Shown: positions 60,334 through 64,000 of the stretch, piece by piece
Numbering within the stretch: the first letter of the stretch is position 1
How the letters are laid out: every line of letters begins with the position of its first letter
From: Prolixibacteraceae bacterium
GTDB taxonomy: Bacteria; Bacteroidota; Bacteroidia; Bacteroidales; Prolixibacteraceae
NCBI GenBank assembly: GCA_028683385.1
Contig: JAQUIJ010000011.1
Coordinates: forward strand, 1-64,000
DNA: 64,000 bases
Direction: 5' to 3'
Notes under the pieces: generated by a model
Database searches by the model: none
Seen by the model: only the letters and a program-made list of their open reading frames with translations
What the model was told of the DNA's origin: nothing
Position numbers and translations under genes: made by a program

Positions 60334-61105
60334 TCTCGCCTCTCAAATAGGTCACCGCTTTCCCGGCAATCAAAACCCGGTTGCCCGAAAGCGTGCACCA
60401 AAGTTGTCCTCCGCGCTGAGAAACCTGGAGGGCAGTCATTTCTGTTTTATTCAGTCGTTTCGACCAAAATGGGATGAGGGTGGTATGTGCCGATCCCGTG
60501 ACCGGATCTTCGTTTACGCCAACTGATGGGGCAAAAAAGCGACTGGCAAAATCAACTTCGGTTCCCTTTGCCGTAACCATGATTCCGCGGGCATTGGTTG
60601 TCAGTAATAAAGAAATGTCAGGCTGAAAGTTTCGAATTGTTTCTTCCGAATCGAACAGCAATAAGTAATCGGTTCTTCCTTTTAACGTTGCCAGGGGATG
60701 AGCACCAAAAGCTTCTGAAAAAGCTGGAACTGCATCCACAACATTGGCAAAATCAGCCGGAAAGTCTAGTTGCAGTTTATCTTTCACTCTTTTGACAGTC
60801 AGGACGCCACTTTTGCTGTTAAATTCAATTTGCTCACCCTGAAAATTCAGTTCGTTGAATAAAATATGTGCTGTTGCCAAAGTTGCATGGCCACAAAGCC
60901 TGACTTCGGACTTTGGCGTAAACCAGCGAATATGAAAATGATCACCTTCAGGAATAAAAAACGCAGTTTCCGACAGGTTGTTTTCAGCGGCAATTTGTTG
61001 CATGGTTTCGTCGGGGAGCCATTCGGTTAATAGAACTACTGCCGCTGGATTTCCTTTGAAAAGGCTGGCAGCAAAAGCATCGGCCTGAAATATCTGAATC
61101 CTCAT
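60323..61105 (-). CDS. PhzF-family isomerase-like protein
   Basis: 260 residues, typical length. PhzF-fold proteins have two similar halves of the diaminopimelate epimerase type. Seen are MRIQIFQADAFAASLFKGNP with AAVVLL, the catalytic-side segment ENNLSETAFFIPEGD with its conserved glutamate, IRWFTPKSEVRLCGHATLAT, and in the second half DFASRFFAPSVGVNEDPVTG with SAHTTLIPFW. The substrate is unknown; no phenazine genes are near. It starts 3 nt after the TonB-dependent receptor gene, so it shares its transcript. Confidence 0.93.
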   Translation of the reverse strand: MRIQIFQADAFAASLFKGNPAAVVLLTEWLPDETMQQIAAENNLSETAFFIPEGDHFHIRWFTPKSEVRLCGHATLATAHILFNELNFQGEQIEFNSKSGVLTVKRVKDKLQLDFPADFANVVDAVPAFSEAFGAHPLATLKGRTDYLLLFDSEETIRNFQPDISLLLTTNARGIMVTAKGTEVDFASRFFAPSVGVNEDPVTGSAHTTLIPFWSKRLNKTEMTALQVSQRGGQLWCTLSGNRVLIAGKAVTYLRGEIEV

Positions 61106-61108
61106 TGT

Positions 61109-63613
61109 TTAGAATTTTACAGTCAGTTTTAAATTCAATTTCCGTTTGGTCAGGTAGTTTGGTACGCCAAACATATCGCCCGAGTTATTGGCAACCCACA
61201 AATACGAAATCGTATTGTTGATCCCCAACAGATTGAAGACTTCCATACTTAACCACATGTCTTTGATTGAGTCAAGTGCTTTGTACCTATATTTTTTATG
61301 ATCCTGGTTAATCAACACTTTCGAAAAACCAAGGTCGATACGCCGATAGGGAGGAATACGGAAAGTGTCCATATATCGTTGCGAATTTGAAGGCCCGGTT
61401 GGAAGCCGAGAGCCATAAAAAGCTGTCAGGTGCATCTTCCATGTTGGATTTCCCGGGAAATAATCCTGAAAGAAAACACTGAAATTAAAGCGCTGATCGG
61501 TTGGCCGGGGAATGTATCCCGGATGCTGAATCTGACTGGATGCGCGAACCTGATCGGCTGTAACTCCAGGAATAATCAATTCGCCAGCCTGATTGTAATA
61601 TTTATAATAGAAATCGCCAATAATATCTTCTTCCGTTTTCATTACCGATAAACTGGCCCATGACTCAACTCCACTAACAAATTCACCATTTACCTTCATG
61701 TCAAGTCCGGTGGCATAACCTTTTGCCTTTTGATTGGGCAAATATCGGATTCGCACATTATCGATCTGATAAGGCGTAATGTTCGACATGAATTTGTAAT
61801 ACATTTCGGAAGTAAACTTAAACGGACGATCCCAGGCCCTGAAAATATAATCGGTTCCCAGAACCACCTGCGCCGATCGCTGTGCTTTGGTATCCGGATA
61901 AATAATTCCATTCCGGTCTTTTAACTCCTTGTAAAATGCTGGCTGATCATAAATTCCTCCTGAAAGATGGAACACAAAATTCGCATCCCATTCAGGATAA
62001 TAGCGCAAGGTAGCCCGCGGACTAAGCAAAAACTCTTTGGAATATGACCAGTATTGTGAGCGAATTCCGACAGTGGCGTACAGAGATCCTTTTCCAATTG
62101 GTATCTGGTAGGTATCCTGAATGAAGGCCGTTGTTCGGGTTGAATTCATATTGTACTTCATATTAGTTGAACTGTACAATTCGAGCTTATCGCCGTGATA
62201 CGGAATTGCATAACCGGTTGAATCTCGCAGAACCCATTCATTCATCCGGTCGTCAATTTTTTCAATCTGCGATTTGATGCCCCAGTTTAATAAATGGTGT
62301 TCCGAATTATATGCGCCTTTGTGTTCCAGACTGTAAACGCTTACATCCAGATAATTTCGTGCATGGTTTATAAATTCACCAACGCCAATGTTAAGAGCAC
62401 TGTCTGCGGCTCCAGTTTGTGTGTTCTGCTCCAATTCATTCAGGTAATAAGACCCATCAATATCGTAGGTTTCAGCTTCTTTCGATTGAAAGGCAGAAGC
62501 AATTATTTTTAAATTTAATTTTTCGCTGGGATGGTAATTCGCAACCAGAGCGCCGGTAGTTGTTACAAACTGATCAGCTTCCTGACCTTCAAAATAAATC
62601 TTTGCTCCGTACTGCTGACTAATTGTTCCAAAGCTGGTTTCGCGACTTTGAGGCATGAAATTGTATTGGTTTTTAGCCAGATTACCCAGAAATGAAACAT
62701 CGAAAGATTTGTTGAATTTGTAGATCAGGTAGGTTTGAAAATCGACGAAGTTCGGATTGTATTCGCCTTTTTCGTCAAGCGAACCAAGTAAATATCTGTT
62801 GGTCTTATAGCGAACGCCGGTAATGTGCGAGAATTTGCCGTTTTTGCTCAAATCTTCGACATGCAGCGAACCTCCCAGAAAACTGGCAGAAACGGATGCT
62901 GCAAACTCGGTTGGCTTGCGGTATTTGATGTCGAGAACCGATGCCATTTTATCGCCGTATTTGGCATCGAACCCACCTGCGGAAAATTCGATTGACGAAA
63001 CCATATCGGAATTAATGGAGCTCATTCCTTCCTGTTGTCCTGAACGAGTTAGTAACGGACGGTACACTTCAATGTCGTTGACATAGACCAGATTCTCATC
63101 GAAGTTTCCGCCCCGTACTGAATATTGTGAACTCAATTCATTGTTGGTTGATACACCTGGCAAGGTTTTAATCAATGCTTCAACGCCGCCGGTTCCCGCA
63201 TCGGTCATGTTGGTCATGTATTTCGCATCGATCCGGTTCATGTTGGTTTTGGTGCGGCGATTTTGAGTGACCTGCACTTCTTCAATTTCCTGATCAATTT
63301 GTTTCAGCGCGATATTTAGCTCAATCTTCTGTTCTTCCGAAGCTTTAATACTTTTTTCGACTGATTGGTACCCAACCATTGAATACACAATAATTACGAT
63401 TTTTTTCGCTGGAATTCGCAAAAGGTAAGCTCCATCACGATCTGAAATAGTTCCAATCGATGAGTTTTTCAATGAAATATTAGCTAATTCAAGAGGTTTC
63501 CCGTTCCCATCGGTAACTTTGCCAATTAAGGTAGCGTTATTGCTTTGTGCAAGTAAACTCGGGGCGTTCAGAAACAGTAGGATGATTGATAATAGTAGTT
63601 GAATTGACCTCAT
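61109..63613 (-). CDS. TonB-dependent outer-membrane receptor with CarboxypepD_reg domain
   Basis: 834 residues. A signal peptide (SIQLLLSIILLFLNAPSLLA) is followed by a carboxypeptidase-regulatory-like domain at about 27-105 (ATLIGKVTDGNGKPLELANI) and the plug domain (MTDAGTGGVEALIKTLPGVS, QYSVRGGNFDENLVYVNDIE, VSSIEFSAGGFDAKYGDKMA). The remaining 600 residues show the alternating pattern of a 22-strand barrel and end in a phenylalanine (NLKLTVKF), as outer-membrane proteins do. No SusD partner follows, so it is probably a siderophore, metal or vitamin receptor rather than a glycan one. It is energised by TonB, possibly the one at 9470. Confidence 0.94.
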   Translation of the reverse strand: MRSIQLLLSIILLFLNAPSLLAQSNNATLIGKVTDGNGKPLELANISLKNSSIGTISDRDGAYLLRIPAKKIVIIVYSMVGYQSVEKSIKASEEQKIELNIALKQIDQEIEEVQVTQNRRTKTNMNRIDAKYMTNMTDAGTGGVEALIKTLPGVSTNNELSSQYSVRGGNFDENLVYVNDIEVYRPLLTRSGQQEGMSSINSDMVSSIEFSAGGFDAKYGDKMASVLDIKYRKPTEFAASVSASFLGGSLHVEDLSKNGKFSHITGVRYKTNRYLLGSLDEKGEYNPNFVDFQTYLIYKFNKSFDVSFLGNLAKNQYNFMPQSRETSFGTISQQYGAKIYFEGQEADQFVTTTGALVANYHPSEKLNLKIIASAFQSKEAETYDIDGSYYLNELEQNTQTGAADSALNIGVGEFINHARNYLDVSVYSLEHKGAYNSEHHLLNWGIKSQIEKIDDRMNEWVLRDSTGYAIPYHGDKLELYSSTNMKYNMNSTRTTAFIQDTYQIPIGKGSLYATVGIRSQYWSYSKEFLLSPRATLRYYPEWDANFVFHLSGGIYDQPAFYKELKDRNGIIYPDTKAQRSAQVVLGTDYIFRAWDRPFKFTSEMYYKFMSNITPYQIDNVRIRYLPNQKAKGYATGLDMKVNGEFVSGVESWASLSVMKTEEDIIGDFYYKYYNQAGELIIPGVTADQVRASSQIQHPGYIPRPTDQRFNFSVFFQDYFPGNPTWKMHLTAFYGSRLPTGPSNSQRYMDTFRIPPYRRIDLGFSKVLINQDHKKYRYKALDSIKDMWLSMEVFNLLGINNTISYLWVANNSGDMFGVPNYLTKRKLNLKLTVKF

Positions 63614-63618
63614 ACGGG

Positions 63619-63626
63619 CAAAAATA
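63619..63626 (-). promoter_or_regulatory. -7 element (TATTTTTG) before the receptor gene
   Basis: Exact TAnnTTTG match on the minus strand, only 5 nt before the ATG at 63613. If used, the transcript would be nearly leaderless; no -33 TTG at the usual distance supports it. Confidence 0.3.
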
Positions 63627-63739
63627 ATACTTCCGGAATAATAAACTGTTTAGTACACCATAAATTGTTTAATTCAACTTATTTTTGTTACGCTTCATCG
63701 ACTTTTCAGAGGAGCCAATTCTATAAATCTTAAATTGGT

Positions 63740-64000
63740 ATGGCATCTCGCGATTATCTTATACGTCAGTTTGAAGAAATGGGAATTTTCCTGTCTATTT
63801 TGTTTCGCCGTCTTTTGAAGATGAAAGAAGAAAATCAGCAGGAACAAATGGCATCGACCGTTCGTGAAGAACTCAATCAGGAATTGAAGTTGGATATCGA
63901 TCAGGTGATTATGCTCGAAAATGAAGAATTTTTGTCGCTGATTAAAACGTATTTTACATCAATTGATCAATTGGATAAACTGGCTGATATATTGAAAGTT
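63740..64000 (+). CDS. Hypothetical protein, N-terminal part (DUF6483-like), cut by window edge
   Basis: An open frame starts at ATG 63740 and is still open at the right edge (87 codons seen). It reads MASRDYLIRQFEEMGIFLSI, then LKMKEENQQEQMASTVREEL and NQELKLDIDQVIMLENEEFL. The opening DYLxRQxEExG and the repeating helical character resemble small DUF6483-type proteins, but I cannot confirm it. A -7-like element TATTTTTG lies at 63680-63687. Confidence 0.65.
   Translation, partial: MASRDYLIRQFEEMGIFLSILFRRLLKMKEENQQEQMASTVREELNQELKLDIDQVIMLENEEFLSLIKTYFTSIDQLDKLADILKV

Overview
The window looks like chromosomal DNA from a member of the Bacteroidota, probably a Bacteroidales/Marinilabiliales-type marine or gut anaerobe or facultative anaerobe; the exact lineage cannot be fixed from sequence reading alone. 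Evidence: a complete Bat aerotolerance operon, an alternative complex III (act) operon, a Bacteroidota-type TonB/ExbB/ExbD/ExbD cluster, a type IX secretion sorting domain, SusC-like receptor architecture, and many promoters of the form TTG-N19-TAnnTTTG that is particular to this phylum.

Layout. 1-2.3 kb: remains of an IS4-family transposase abutting a truncated XRE regulator and a DUF2075 nuclease-helicase (possible damaged defence island). 2.3-3.2 kb: gene-free, rich in palindromic repeats. 3.2-10.3 kb (+): small membrane protein, PstS-like lipoprotein, TPR protein, ExbB, two ExbD, TonB: an energy-transduction operon for outer-membrane transport. 10.7-14.4 kb (-): metallopeptidase lipoprotein and a secreted cupredoxin with a T9SS tail. 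14.6-17.7 kb (+): indolepyruvate oxidoreductase IorAB (aromatic amino acid fermentation) and a YbaK-type deacylase. 17.7-27.5 kb (-): FabI, then BatE-D-C-B-A, a BatD-like membrane protein, DUF58 and MoxR. 27.7-36.7 kb: TruA, TPR protein, M13 peptidase, thioredoxin-like protein, flippase, AlkD-like HEAT protein, Bax inhibitor-1 family protein, GNAT protein, ribosomal protein L31 type B. 37-41 kb: Lon protease and two LytTR response regulators. 41.5-49.7 kb (+): actABCDEF, a quinol:electron-acceptor oxidoreductase. 49.8-53.6 kb (+): a two-gene ATPase cassette behind a perfect 18-bp inverted repeat; the second protein carries a winged helix and a fan of 33-residue Sel1/TPR-like repeats. 53.7-63.6 kb (-): S37-like peptidase, a frameshifted GT39 glycosyltransferase, RibD-like reductase, DUF255 thioredoxin-domain protein, a RelE/ParE-type toxin-antitoxin pair, PhzF protein and a TonB-dependent receptor. 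The right edge cuts a further gene.

The best candidate for something undescribed is the ATPase/STAND-like pair at 49.77-53.69 kb, with its promoter-embedded inverted repeat, recently duplicated sensor repeats and near-identical hairpins on both sides. Second-rank items are the L31 leader with two competing pairings, a sigma-54-like site before lon, and an FNR-like box inside the act operon. No tRNA, rRNA or CRISPR array was seen.
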